Source: Delphinus delphis
Lineage: Eukaryota; Chordata; Mammalia; Artiodactyla; Delphinidae
Length of the DNA: 64,000 nt
Direction of reading: 5' to 3'
NCBI RefSeq assembly: GCF_949987515.2
Contig: NC_082703.1
Span: 7,650,680 to 7,714,679 of the forward strand
The notes beneath the pieces are model-generated. The model was not told the DNA's origin and searched no databases. It saw only the letters and a program-made list of their open reading frames with translations. The number at the start of each line of letters is the position of its first letter. The first letter of the stretch is position 1. The translations under genes were made by a program, and so were the position numbers. Positions 23,967 through 34,348 of the stretch are shown piece by piece.

Positions 23967-24446
23967 TAAGCAGACCTTGGAGGTATCATGGGTTTTGTTC
24001 CAAGCCACTGCAATAAAGTGAGTATCTCAATAAATCAAGTCACACGAATGTTTTGGTTTCCCAGTGTATACAATAGTTATGTTTACACTGTACTGTAGTC
24101 TACTAAGTGTGCAATAACATTATATCTAAAAAACACTGTGCATACCTTAATTTTAAAATAATTTATTACTAAACTGTGCTAACCATCATTTGAGCCTTCA
24201 GGGAGTTGTCATAATAAATCAAAGATCACTGATCACAGGTCCCCATGACAAATATAATAAGAATGAAAAAGTCGGAAATATTGCGAGAATTACCAAAATG
24301 TCACACAGAGACACTAAATGAGCAAATGCTGTTAGAAAAATGGGGCCGATAGACTTGCTTGATGCAGGGTTCCCACAAACCTTGAATTTGTAAAAAAAAA
24401 AAAAAAACCCAATATCTGTGAAGCGCAATAAGATGCAGTCTGCCTG
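23967..24446 (-). mobile_element. Tigger1-like non-autonomous DNA transposon, internally deleted
   Basis: The ends form degraded terminal inverted repeats (AGCAGACCTTGG at left; its counterpart GCAGTCTGCCTG at right), flanked by TA at 23965-23966 and 24447-24448, as expected for Tc1/mariner-Tigger elements. Left part: CCACTGCAATAAAGTGAGTA and GTTTACACTGTACTGTAGTC. Right part: GATCACTGATCACAGGTCCC, TTGCGAGAATTACCAAAATG and TTGATGCAGGGTTCCCACAA. Both sides match the two ends of Tigger1, with the transposase gene deleted around 24200. The strand is assigned from the usual orientation of Tigger1. Confidence 0.82.
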
Positions 24447-24505
24447 TATACATAGAACTTGTATAATAACTAGGCTCTCCTGGCAAGGAATTTTGTCTTT
24501 TCATA

Positions 24506-25320
24506 CAGTAGTCCTCACTTATCCATGATTTTCCCTTTCCACTGTTTTAGTTAACCCCATCAACTGTGATCCAAAGATATTAAATGGAGAGTTTCAGAAA
24601 TAAAATATCCAGAAGCTTTAAATCACATGCCATTCTGAGTAGCGTAAGGAAATCTCATGCCATCTTGCTTTGTCCCACCCAGGACTTGACTCATCCCTTT
24701 GTCCAGCCCATTAGTCACTTAGTAGCCATCTTGGTTATCAGATTGACTGCCACAGTACCACAGTGCTGTATTCAACGAACACTTATTATACTTCATAATG
24801 GCCCCAAAATGCAAGAATAGTGATCTGGCTGGCAATTCAGATCTGCCAAAGAGAAGTCGTAAAGTTCCTGACCTGATAAGGAAAGAAAAAAATCATACGC
24901 CGAAGTCACCAAGCTCTAAGGTAAGAACAAATCGTCTATCCATGAAATTGTGAAGAGGGAAAAAGAAAGTCCTGCTAGTTTTGCTGTTGCATCTCAGACT
25001 GCAAAAGTTACAGCCACGGTGCTTGATAAGTGCTTACTTAAGATGGAAAATGCATTAAATTTGTACCATAAGATATTTTGAGAGCGAGAGAGAGACCACG
25101 TTCACATAACTTTTATTATAGTATATTGTTATAACTGCTCTATGTTATTCTTAGTTATTGCTGTTAATCTCCTACTGTGCTTGATTTATAAATTAAACTT
25201 TATCACAGGTATGCATGTATAGGAGTAAACGTAGTAGATGTAGTGTTTAGTACTGTCCACAGTTTCAGAAATCCACTAGGGGTCTTGGAACGTATCCCCT
25301 GTTGATAAGGGGGACTACTG
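24506..25320 (+). mobile_element. Tigger-family (Tigger2-like) DNA transposon with transposase N-terminal remnant
   Basis: Terminal inverted repeats CAGTAGTCCTCACTTATC (24506 on) and its complement GATAAGGGGGACTACTG (ending 25320) are flanked by TA at 24504-24505 and 25321-25322. Inside, from about 24799, a degraded transposase start reads MAPKCKNSD then LPKRSRKV, followed by the Lys-rich DLIRKEKN block typical of the pogo-like helix-turn-helix DNA-binding region. Frames are lost within about 100 codons, and the DDE catalytic part is missing. This is an internally deleted fossil. The exact Tigger number is from memory and uncertain. Confidence 0.8.
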
Positions 25321-25402
25321 TATAGTATGTGTGGCGTGTCACTGTTTCTTGCTATTTCTTTTTAGGGTTTGCCCTCGATATTTATTTTTACACAGATTCC
25401 TT

Positions 25403-25434
25403 AGATGTGTGTGTGTGTGTGCGCGTGTGTGTGT
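25403..25434. repeat. (TG)n microsatellite
   Basis: Short TG tract with a GCGCG interruption in the middle, immediately right of the Tigger element. The histidine/threonine run in the minus-strand frame here is an artefact of it. Confidence 0.9.
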
Positions 25435-25685
25435 TGGGAGTTGTACATGTCCATATGTACAAGCATGATCTCTGAATGAGATCAAGTACTGCACTGTCCT
25501 GGGCACCACATCTTCTAGGGATGGTCTAACCTGATGAGAGGGAAGGAGAAAGCATTGTTTACCCACCAATTAGCTAATCCCTGTTCCCCCAGAAACCCAT
25601 GGGATCTAATGAGTTACATTAATATTCTGCCTATGACCTAACATCAGGTAGATCAGATCAGAGACTAAGTATGATGGATACCTGG

Positions 25686-26189
25686 TGTTATGAGTTGAAT
25701 TTTGTTCCAACCAGTAAGATGTGTTTAAGTCCTAAGAATGCTGGATACATGGTGTTGAGTTGAATTTTGTTCCAACCACTAAGATGTGTTTAAGCCCTAA
25801 GCCCAGTATCTCAGAATGCAACCTTATTAAGAAATAGGGTTTTTACAGATATAATAAAGTTAAAATTAGGCCATTAGTGTGGTCCTAACCAATATGATTG
25901 GCACCCTTAATAAAAAGGATCAATGTGGACAACAGAGACAGACACAGGGAGAAGCCCATGTGAACATAAGGCAGAGGAGGTCAGGGTAACATCTGCAAGG
26001 TAAGGAACTCCTAAAATTGCCAGTAAACCACCAGAAGCTGCGAGGGAGGCATGGAACAGGTTCCCGTCACAGCCCTCCGAAGAAAACACCCCTACTGATA
26101 ACTTGATTTCAGACTTCTGGAATAAATTTCTGTTGTTTAAGCACCCAGGTTGTGGCATTTTGTTACAACAACCCTAGAAAACTAAAACA
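25686..26189 (+). mobile_element. MLT1-type MaLR LTR with internal tandem duplication
   Basis: Solo LTR of the ancient mammalian ERVL-MaLR family, starting TGTTATGAGTTGAATTTTGT and ending CTAGAAAACTAAAACA. Landmarks in order are CAGTATCTCAGAATGCAACC, AAATAGGGTTTTTACAGATA, TTAGGCCATTAGTGTGGTCC, GACACAGGGAGAAGC and TTTCTGTTGTTTAAGCACCC. No internal retroviral genes are present. The first part is doubled: a unit beginning GGATAC at 25676 is repeated from 25743 (period 67, with a 3-base loss in the second copy). Confidence 0.85.
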
Positions 26190-28384
26190 GATGGGGGAGG
26201 AAACAGAGATTTGGTGTTTCTGAGCTGATTGATAAAAGTAGTTTGAACCCTGCTAAGAACTTTTATTTAACTTCTGGTGGAGCAGAATGGTAAAAAGAAG
26301 TGAGGTAGAAAAGGCATTCCTGGTTAAGAGCTGTACTGACTTATTAATATGGATTAATTAATTAGGTATTCCGACTCCACCAAAATCAGGATAGCCCCCA
26401 TCCTGCTGGAGTTTTCAGTAACGTACTAGTTAATGTGTTGAATCAGCTTGCTGTGAGACATATAGTTCTGAACATAAATGCTTGATATTTCCTAATTTTA
26501 TAGGATAATATTTAATCCATCACGATCCTGGTGTATTCGTCACAAGCTGGTCTACCCATCCTCAATTAACCCCATCTAGTCATTAAATCCCAAGGAAATG
26601 CTTTGATTTAGAGTTATCATTGTTATGTTAAGCACAAAAAATTTCCCAAAAAATTGAAGGTAAAATAAAAACCTCTAGGGTTATTTTTTCCTGTCTTTTA
26701 CTGCACAATGTTCAGAACTGAGGGCATTATTACGTAGCTGTGGAAAATTAGAGTCAAACAGCACCACTGCAAAGTCTATTTCACTCATCACATTTCCCGC
26801 AGCTCTGAGGACAGCCTGGTGTGTGATCTTGGGTTATAAAGAGAGCCTGGACACCAGCATTCCTATCTTTTATTACCAATTTCTAGCTCTACTGCCAAGA
26901 TCTATCTTGGACACATCCACATTCCGGTAAGACACAGAGTGAAATATTGGTATGAACATACAGTAATGATACTGGCCACTCATGGATCTGATATTACAAC
27001 TATGTAATCTGGCTAAAGAGATTTAAGTGTTGAGTGTGAGTAAACAGCTCAATATGATCAATAACATCTAGAAGGAAATACTTAATTATCAAATAATTAA
27101 TTATCAATTAATCAGCTCTACTTACTAGGTAGGAGCCCTTCACAGTGCACACAGCACCCCTCAGATGTTTAACTCAACATCTATTACATACCCACCATAC
27201 ACAGCATTAGGGTTTATACAATGTTTCTCATATTTTCTTTATTTTCTTTGCTTGCTTTCAAGAAAAAGAGTACTGCCAAATTGCCTTCCTGGTCAGATTT
27301 CTTTCTTGTTTAAAAAAAAAAGGCTTTGAAAGTAATAGAGGAAACCCAATTTCCCTTGCATGAATGCATTGGTAAGCGTCTTTTTTCTGGGACCTACTAC
27401 CCAGGAATTTGGAGCTAGTAACCATGTTTAACATATGGGACTTTTAGGTTCCAGGGAGCTACACCAGGGCCAAGTGATAGATACCCTTAATTATGATACT
27501 CTCCAAAGAAGAGAGTTTTATATGACTACCCCAGAAGGCACACCGCTGCAAAGCGAGCTGTGATCAAAGTCGAGTGTGGACCCCTGAAGGAGACTCCCTG
27601 GGTGCAGGGAGAGCATCGTGGTCACCTTTAATTCCCAGCAACTGTCCCAAAATGAAACGTTATCAACATTTCCTGGATGAATAACAGTGGCAGTGCTCGT
27701 GACTGGACTTTTAAACATTGGGCTACACAGCCACATCTGGATACTGAGGTTCTCCATCTTCAGCATCTATTGTCTGTGTTGCTGTTTCTCACTCAGAGTG
27801 AAATTGTTACATCAACAAATCTCAAGTCCTGAGCTGCCTAAGACTTGATTCTGTTGGGTTTGTTGTGTGCTGGGGTGGAGGAGCATGGGTGGTGGGATTA
27901 CATTTGATAGTGCTACACTGTGGAGGAGCGCCTTTCTGAAAAAATCCAACAGAGACTGGCGGCTTCCAATCCTCCCCCCATCCCTGGCCCACACATCTCC
28001 CCTAGTGATGTGTGAAGTAAAAAGTTTCTCACACCACTGTAGTCCAGCCCAGGGCAGGATGGAATGGGGTGATGGATGGACCCAGCCCTGAGACAGATAG
28101 CACACTCTGGGAAGAAAGAAGTCATCCCCAGGACAACAGACTGTAATCAACTATCAGCATTGCCTGTCTGTGTAAAAGCCATTAGAAATAGCAGTAGCTG
28201 CAGATTCGGAAACAGTTGATGTCGTGTGAATTAGGAGTAACTGCAGAGAAAGAACTCCCTGAAAATGGTCCATAAGCCTCCATACAAGGAAACAATTACT
28301 TCAGGGCAGGTGGGAACAGAGAAGGGAACAGAGAAGAATCAGCAGAGAGGCCAAGAAGATGAGAATGACTTAAAACAAATCGTT
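26190..28384. other. No gene or clear repeat recognised
   Basis: About 2.2 kb of single-copy-like DNA. Overlapping frames on both strands around 27812-28150 (up to 112 codons, minus strand) show no motif or family resemblance and look like chance frames in a GC-richer patch. Confidence 0.45.
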
Positions 28385-28550
28385 TTAATCGGGAACTATA
28401 TTCAGTATCCTGAGATAAACCATAATGGAAAAGAATATAAAAAAGAATGTATATATGTATGTATAACTGAATCACGTTGCTGTACAGCAGAAATTAACAC
28501 AACACTGTAAACCGACTATATTTCAATTTTTAAAAATTAGAAAAAAAAAT
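28385..28550 (+). mobile_element. L1 3'-end fragment
   Basis: Sense L1 3'UTR: TATATTCAGTATCCTGAGAT, AATGGAAAAGAATATAAAAA, a short TATATGTATGTATAACTGAA stretch, GTACAGCAGAAATTAACACA, CTGTAAACCGACTATATTTC and an A-rich tail. About 165 bp, extremely 5'-truncated. Confidence 0.8.
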
Positions 28551-29315
28551 TAAAGGAGGATCCAAATAGTCCCAGAGTATAAGTTCCATTTCTCTCTCTC
28601 AAAGTGAGGCAGGATTGGGTACTAACACTGAAAACGCAAGCATACCATCTGCAGCTGTAAATATGTATTTATGCTTCAGTTTACTTTATAGTTAACTTCA
28701 TAGTTCACTCCACAGGATGCGCCTGGTCATTCTTAAGAAATCCTTGCGTGCCTATTATGATATCCCCAATAAAAGATCCTCCTTCATCAACAGAAAATGT
28801 TCTCTCTTCTTGGTGGCCTCCAATTGACAATGGCAGTCAGAACTCCAGTTTCTAGGTAAGCAAAACAAGTTAAAAAGCACCTCTTGGAGAAAGCTGGCTT
28901 ACTAAAGGAGCGATTCTCACTATATTGCTTCACAAATTCTGAAGCTGGCTGGGCCTTAATTGCTGTTTGGATGGCCAGCAATACAAAATGCTGAGAAAAA
29001 CAGCATCTGCTTATAAAAACAAACTCTGGTTTTGAAGCTCTAGGTAACAGAACTAGCGTGGTCAGTGGTGAAAGCTAGTTATTTTCTTTGAAGTTGTGAC
29101 CAATACTAAATGTATACTTTTTAGCCACTTTTCCCTCAGGAAAATGACTGCCACAGGCTCCCTGCTGACAAAGCTTATCACTAATTCATTTTCCTCCTTT
29201 AACAGTAAAAACATATTTTCCATAGACAGAAGTGAATTTGTGACATTATAACTCAATCACCAACGAGGAGAACTTGCCTTCTGCATCAGCTGAAACACAT
29301 TTAAAAGTTTCTCAG

Positions 29316-29601
29316 GGCTTCCCTGGTGGCGCAGTGGTTGAGAGTCTGCCTGCCAGTGTAGAAGCCACGGGTTCGAGCTCTGATCTGGGAGGATCCCACA
29401 TGCCGCGGAGCGACTGGGCCCGTGAGCCACAACTACTGAGCCTGCGCATCTGGAGCCTGTGCTCCGCAACGGGAGGGGCCGCGACGGTGAGAGGCCCGCG
29501 TACTGCGATGAAGAGTGGCCATGCTTGCCGCAACTGGAGAAAGCCCTCGCACAGAAACAAGACCCAACACAGCCAAAAATAAATAAATAAATTAAAAAAA
29601 A
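29316..29601 (+). mobile_element. CHR-2 SINE, central deletion but full 3' tail, 13-bp TSD
   Basis: Starts GGCTTCCCTGGTGGCGCAGT. The middle has only one 'GCCACAACTACTGAGCC' module (29426-29457), as in the short SINEs. Unlike them it keeps the distal part (GATGAAGAGTGGCC ... GAGAAAGCCCTCGCACAG ... CCAACACAGCC) and an (AAAT)n tail. The duplication AAAAGTTTCTCAG at 29303-29315 and 29602-29614 is perfect. It is a structural intermediate between the long form at 61358 and the short form at 10901. Confidence 0.95.
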
Positions 29602-29614
29602 AAAAGTTTCTCAG

Positions 29615-30429
29615 TTCTTTACAGTGTAAAGTCTGTGTGCTTTTATATTCCCATTTTTAACCCTGAAAATGTAGTCCTTTCATTCTTGAAGTCCAGTTTG
29701 TTCTAGATACTTCATTTAATCAAATAAATCTCCCCTTATCTCTATAAAGTTGGCATAGGTAACATGCAGCTGGAAAGGCACTAACTCTGAAGTTATTAAG
29801 TTTGTACAAGTGAATAAATCAGAGACACAACCGAGAACCAACTGGAAATCCAGCTAACACCCAGGCTTTCTTGAATTCTTCCTTTTATTTTCTTTCGCTT
29901 TTCTCATTTGTAAGGACTCACAACCTAGATTGGGTGCAGTTGGGCTTAGGATATATTAGAAAAGAATATCCTTTGTTGGTAAATAGCCAGGACACTAATG
30001 GGGCAACATTTAAAAAATGTGCTGCTTTCATAATGATCATTTAATTTTAAGGACAAAAATCAGTTGTTACGCAATTAAATATCAGTTGATTGTCAGAAGG
30101 TTATTTTGCAGGTTGTGTGTAGCTACCTCTAGTTATCATGCTAGTTCTTTCAAATGACAAAAGTATCCAATGTATAATGAGGTTGGAAAGTTGTGGGTCT
30201 TTGTGCTGCAGGGATATAAAATGGTGATATTGTGACTCTAGTAGCAAAGAAAGCCCCACACAAAAGAACGAAAACAAAACGCATCACATAGCAAAACATC
30301 TTGTGGTGCTCTAACAGGAGTAGCATCTACGCAGCACAATTTAACTCAAGTGTCATGAAGCATCTTAGGATGTCCAGGCTCAGCTCCACTGACATTCACA
30401 TCCCAAAAATAACTGCACTAGGTTAGAAC
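29615..30429. other. No gene or clear repeat recognised
   Basis: AT-rich single-copy-like DNA with no open frame of note. Confidence 0.45.
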
Positions 30430-30605
30430 AGTAGTTGCCAAGCTTCCCTCTGCACTAGAATCACCTGAGCAGTCTTTAATGCTGACACCCAGTTCACACC
30501 CCACGTTAAATCAGAATGTCTAGGGGTAGGAGACAGACTTCAGTAGTTTTTAAAGATCTCCAGGTGATTCCAACGTGCACTAAAGTTTGCAAACCACCGA
30601 GTTAT
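30430..30605 (+). mobile_element. MER5-like hAT-Charlie DNA transposon relic
   Basis: Ends resemble inverted repeats (CAGTAGTTGCCAAGCTTCCC and AAAGTTTGCAAACCACCG). Internal landmarks are CACTAGAATCACCTGAGCAG, AAATCAGAATGTCTAGGGGT and CTCCAGGTGATTCCAACGTG. This is the layout of the non-autonomous MER5A family. Non-coding. Confidence 0.75.
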
Positions 30606-30694
30606 AGAAAATAAAGGTGAAAAGATCATCAAAATGTCACTAAACTTTAGTGCAGGCAAATAGCAGTCACATTTTCACAAGACAGACTTAAGTA

Positions 30695-30998
30695 CAGCCT
30701 CTCAATTCCTGATCTGAAATCCTCAGGGATAAAAGTGTTTTACTATACAGAATTTTTCAGATTTCGTAAGTTATATACAACAGTACATACAATATGGAAC
30801 TCCCTGATCAGGGTATGGGGATAGAGCACCCTGTAACCACAAAACTAATATTTCTGCAGGAAAACACTCATATTAAGTAAGAAAATTGAAACTTGATAAA
30901 ATCACATCTACTGAAGTCAAGTTTTGCCACCAAATGAATTTGCCCATATTTATAAAACCACTTTTGATTTTCAGAGCATTTGGGATTTCATAACCATT
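30695..30998. mobile_element. MER44/Tigger7-like DNA transposon relic
   Basis: Left end after a TA: CAGCCTCTCAATTCCTGATC then TTTCAGATTTCGTAAG. Right end: TTTGATTTTCAGAGCATTTG then GGATTTCATAA. These recall the two ends of MER44-type Tigger elements, which carry 'atccgaaatgctccaaaatccgaa' palindromes. Highly diverged; boundaries approximate. Confidence 0.5.
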
Positions 30999-31204
30999 AA
31001 TAATGGCATGTGAATCTATACCAAGTCAAACTTTCAGCAAACCAAATCAGGACCTAGAGCAACATAGTCCATTCATGGTCATCAATAGCAGTGGCCCCTG
31101 TGAGGCTGACAGTGATGACACTGGTTAGACCACCCTCTCATCTCAGCTTAAATCTGGTTCCCTTTCCTCTGAGAGCAATATGCATACATGAGCTAGTAAG
31201 TTTT

Positions 31205-31326
31205 CCAAACTCTGAATTATTTATTGTATGTATTTATACACACATGCATGTTTATCCAAAATCTGAATTATTTATTGTATGTATTTATACACACATGCGT
31301 GTTTATGTGTGCGTCTGTGTGGGTGT
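31205..31326. repeat. 51-bp tandem duplication followed by TG-rich tract
   Basis: A unit containing TCTGAATTATTTATTGTATG and TATTTATACACACATGC is present twice with period 51 (starts near 31205 and 31256), differing at a few positions (CATG versus CGTG). TGTGTGCGTCTGTGTGGGTG follows. The duplication is visible as the doubled SELFIVCIYTHM peptide in a chance frame. Confidence 0.9.
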
Positions 31327-32348
31327 ATAATTAAAATGTCAAGCCATTGGGACCTATACCTTAAAGAATCAACCAGCCACATTCCATAAGAGTTACAAGT
31401 CATCATAGATTCCCTGGTGCGCACTTCTCAAGTCTGTCAAACACAAACTTTATAGTCATTGGTACTACCTTGCTGTTTGGGATCTGTAAACCCCAGCTGT
31501 GGTTCGACAGCTTATGGAGTCAAGCAGGCTATCTCATCACATCCGAAACAGATCGTGCTGAGTAAGTTATTAGAAATAGCCTACTGGCTTTCTGCCCTGG
31601 GGTAGAATTGCTCACTGTTGTAATATTAATCAGTTTAGGAGGAAACTCATGGATTTTTACTGGGGAAAGATGTGTGTGGTCAGTGAGAACAAGACCAACC
31701 TGAAGACTGAAGCTTTTAGTTTTGAGGCACCTAGAAAAAATATAGCTTCATAGAATGAGGTAGAAAGTCCAAGCTGGTTATATAGATTTGATGCTATTTA
31801 CCCAATGGAGAACACCTCCTAATTAGGCTCTACAGAAATCTGGTAGGATAATTAGATGGGCTCTAAGAATTATGTAAAGCTGGAAGAACCATCATCATGG
31901 ACTCAGTTCCCAAGACTTGCTTCAGGGATTCATTGAGAAATAATCACCCGATGCCCTGGGTAGCATTCCTCCCCCATCTCTGTAGAGGCAACAAACCCAA
32001 GAACCAGCAGGTAAAGCAGACCTGTCTTTCTAGCACTGTTCCAAACAGCCAGGTACAGGTTTTGATCATACTAAGAGAACGACCAAGGAAGAACTTCATC
32101 TGAACAACACGGTACAGTTTCAGAAATTCTCAAACGATCTTTTACTTGTTGCTAGTCACCTGCCCTAATTTACTATAACATTCAGTACAAGTATCATTAT
32201 TCTTCTGAAGTCCTCAACACCATCTCTGCCTCACGAAATGAACCTAGTTGACCAAATAAAATGAATCTATGAATTTGAATTCCCTCAGTTTCCCCCCAAC
32301 ACCTACAAATGAATCTGTATCCACACCTACTTTACTGTTTCTTCTGTC
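31327..32348. other. No gene or clear repeat recognised
   Basis: Single-copy-like DNA. A 68-codon frame at 31897-32103 shows no family resemblance. Confidence 0.45.
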
Positions 32349-32780
32349 AACTGAAAAAAAAATGTACAACCTAAAAGTTGAGAATTGTGTTTTATTCAGT
32401 GGGCTTGATGAGAACTTGAGCCCAGGAGGCTACCTCTCAGACAACTCCGAGGGACTGCTCTGAAGAAGTAAGGGAGGAATCAGGATATATAGGAGTTTTG
32501 CAACAAAAACCAGGTAGTCGGAACATCAAAAAATTACTGTTAATTGAAGAAAAACCAGACATGTCAAGTTAATAAATTTAGCACTTTTCTATATATGGGA
32601 AGATGTAAGAGTCTGGGCTCATTGAAATCATTCCTTTGATATGCACCTTAACTATCTAGGGCCAGCATCCTTTTCTTCTCCCTCCTGAATCTTCCCAGGG
32701 TACAGAGTAGAGGGCAGGTGGCTATAGTGACTGATGGCTAGATGGCCACAACATCCTTTGTTTACTGATATGACAGGCAA
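32349..32780. repeat. Probable interspersed repeat, possibly LTR-like, family not identified
   Basis: After an A-run, the stretch TGAGAATTGTGTTTTATTCA, GAACTTGAGCCCAGGAGGCT, GAGGGACTGCTCTGAAGAAG, CAGGATATATAGGAGTTTTG, CAGGTAGTCGGAACATC and TCTGGGCTCATTGAAATCAT has the feel of a dispersed cetartiodactyl repeat. It also contains an AATAAATT/TATATA-type composition. I cannot name the family with confidence. No coding potential. Confidence 0.35.
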
Positions 32781-33379
32781 CATTTTTCATCCACACTTCC
32801 GTTTCCGAGATTTTCTCACTTCTCTCGGAGTTCAGGCACTTTCCTCCTTCTATGTCCCCCCCTCCCACATACGTCTCTCCTTTATAAACATGCTCAAACC
32901 TCTTCTACCTGAAAAACACTGCAAAAAGGGGATATGACCTTAAGTTTGCTGTGGCTTCACTTTCCATGCTATTATAGCTCAGCTTCTGGAAAAGGGTGAA
33001 TGGGAGGTGAGGAAATAACACTTAACGTGGCTTCCCCTCCGACTTGTACACTGAAACTGTTCTTTCCAACATCAATCATCCTAGCAGCTAAATTCAATGG
33101 ACAACTTTTAGCCATCCCCTACCTCTCCTCTCTGCAAGGTGTTTTTTTATTCTTCCTGAACTGGACTTGGCCTTTGGGGACACCACTGTCTCTCTGTTTT
33201 TCTTAGGCCTCTAGATACGACCCTCATTCTCAGTTTTCTTAATGAGCTCTTCTTCTTCCACCTGCCAATGAAATGATTGTGCTTCCATGGTTCTGTCAAT
33301 GATTTCAATTACATCCTTAATGTCACCCAAATCCATCCTCGTCTCTCCAGCACAACTGACATGAACTTAGTTTAGAACC

Positions 33380-34060
33380 TCTTCATTTCCATTTTGGATT
33401 TCAGCAACAGACTCCTAACTGCTTCTCCCATTGTTCTCCTGGTCATGCTTCACTTGCCAGCTCTTTGATGGCAAATATAGGGCATATTATCTGCATTTCT
33501 CCACTACTGTGCCCTTGACAGCCACAGCCATTTTTAACAATGGAGAAAAATCTTACTTCTCTTGGAAGCTGAATCTTCCCTGACCTCTATTTCCATTAAA
33601 TCCTCCATATACCTCATATTTCATAGATATTGAATGGAGAAGTCAGATATATATTTTTGGAAGTGACACAGTGACAGGAGACATGTTTTTTGGAAGTTGT
33701 CCCTGGAATAACAGCCATACCTGGGTACATAATTATGGCCTTTTTCCACCTTAGCCTGAACGTAGCCTCAGAATCCTCCTCAGCACAGTGTCAATTAACA
33801 GCTAGTTGAAAGCTATTTGTCATTCTTGCTTTGAATATTCTCCACTATGCTACAGTATGGTCCTTCTAAAACAAACAAACAAACAAATGTAACGCTATCA
33901 TCACCCTGTTGAAAAGCTTTAATTGTTCTCCTTTGCCTACAGGATACAGTCTATGCTTTTACTCTGACAGAAGTTCTCCCAGGGTCTGGTCTTGCCTATT
34001 TTATCAATTTTCCCTCTCACACTCAATCTTTCACAAACTACTTAACAATTGCCAAGAGCT
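33380..34060. repeat. L2 LINE relic (fragmented)
   Basis: Weak but ordered L2-like landmarks: AACAGACTCCTAACTGCTTC, then CATCACCCTGTTGAAAAGCT, TTGCCTACAGGATACAGTCT and CTCTCACACTC. They follow the L2 text 'cactcccctgcttaaaacccttcaatggc ... cccacaggataaagtccaaactcc'. A short (AAAC)n run at 33869-33886 interrupts it. Confidence 0.5.
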
Positions 34061-34079
34061 CTGAGTGCTCCTTTGTTTC

Positions 34080-34348
34080 TGTAAGATGTTTAACAGTTGA
34101 ATCTGATGACTATAGTTAACAATACTGTATTGTATACCTGGAAGATGCTACGAGATTAGGTCTTAAATGTTCTCACTACAAAAACAGCAACCAAAACATG
34201 GTAATTATGTGCACTGATAGATTTGTTAACTAACCTTCTTGTAATAATAATTTTACAACATATTCATGTATCAAATCAGCACATTATACACCTTAAACTT
34301 ACACGTTATATGACAATTATATCTTAATAGAGCTGGGGGTAAAAAAAA
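34080..34348 (+). mobile_element. Old L1 (L1M-type) 3'-end relic
   Basis: TATAGTTAACAATACTGTAT, AGATTAGGTCTTAAATGTTC, GTAATTATGTGCACTGATAG, ACACCTTAAACTTACACG and CAATTATATCTTAATAGAGC then an A-run match the 3' end of older mammalian L1 elements. Non-coding. Confidence 0.75.
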
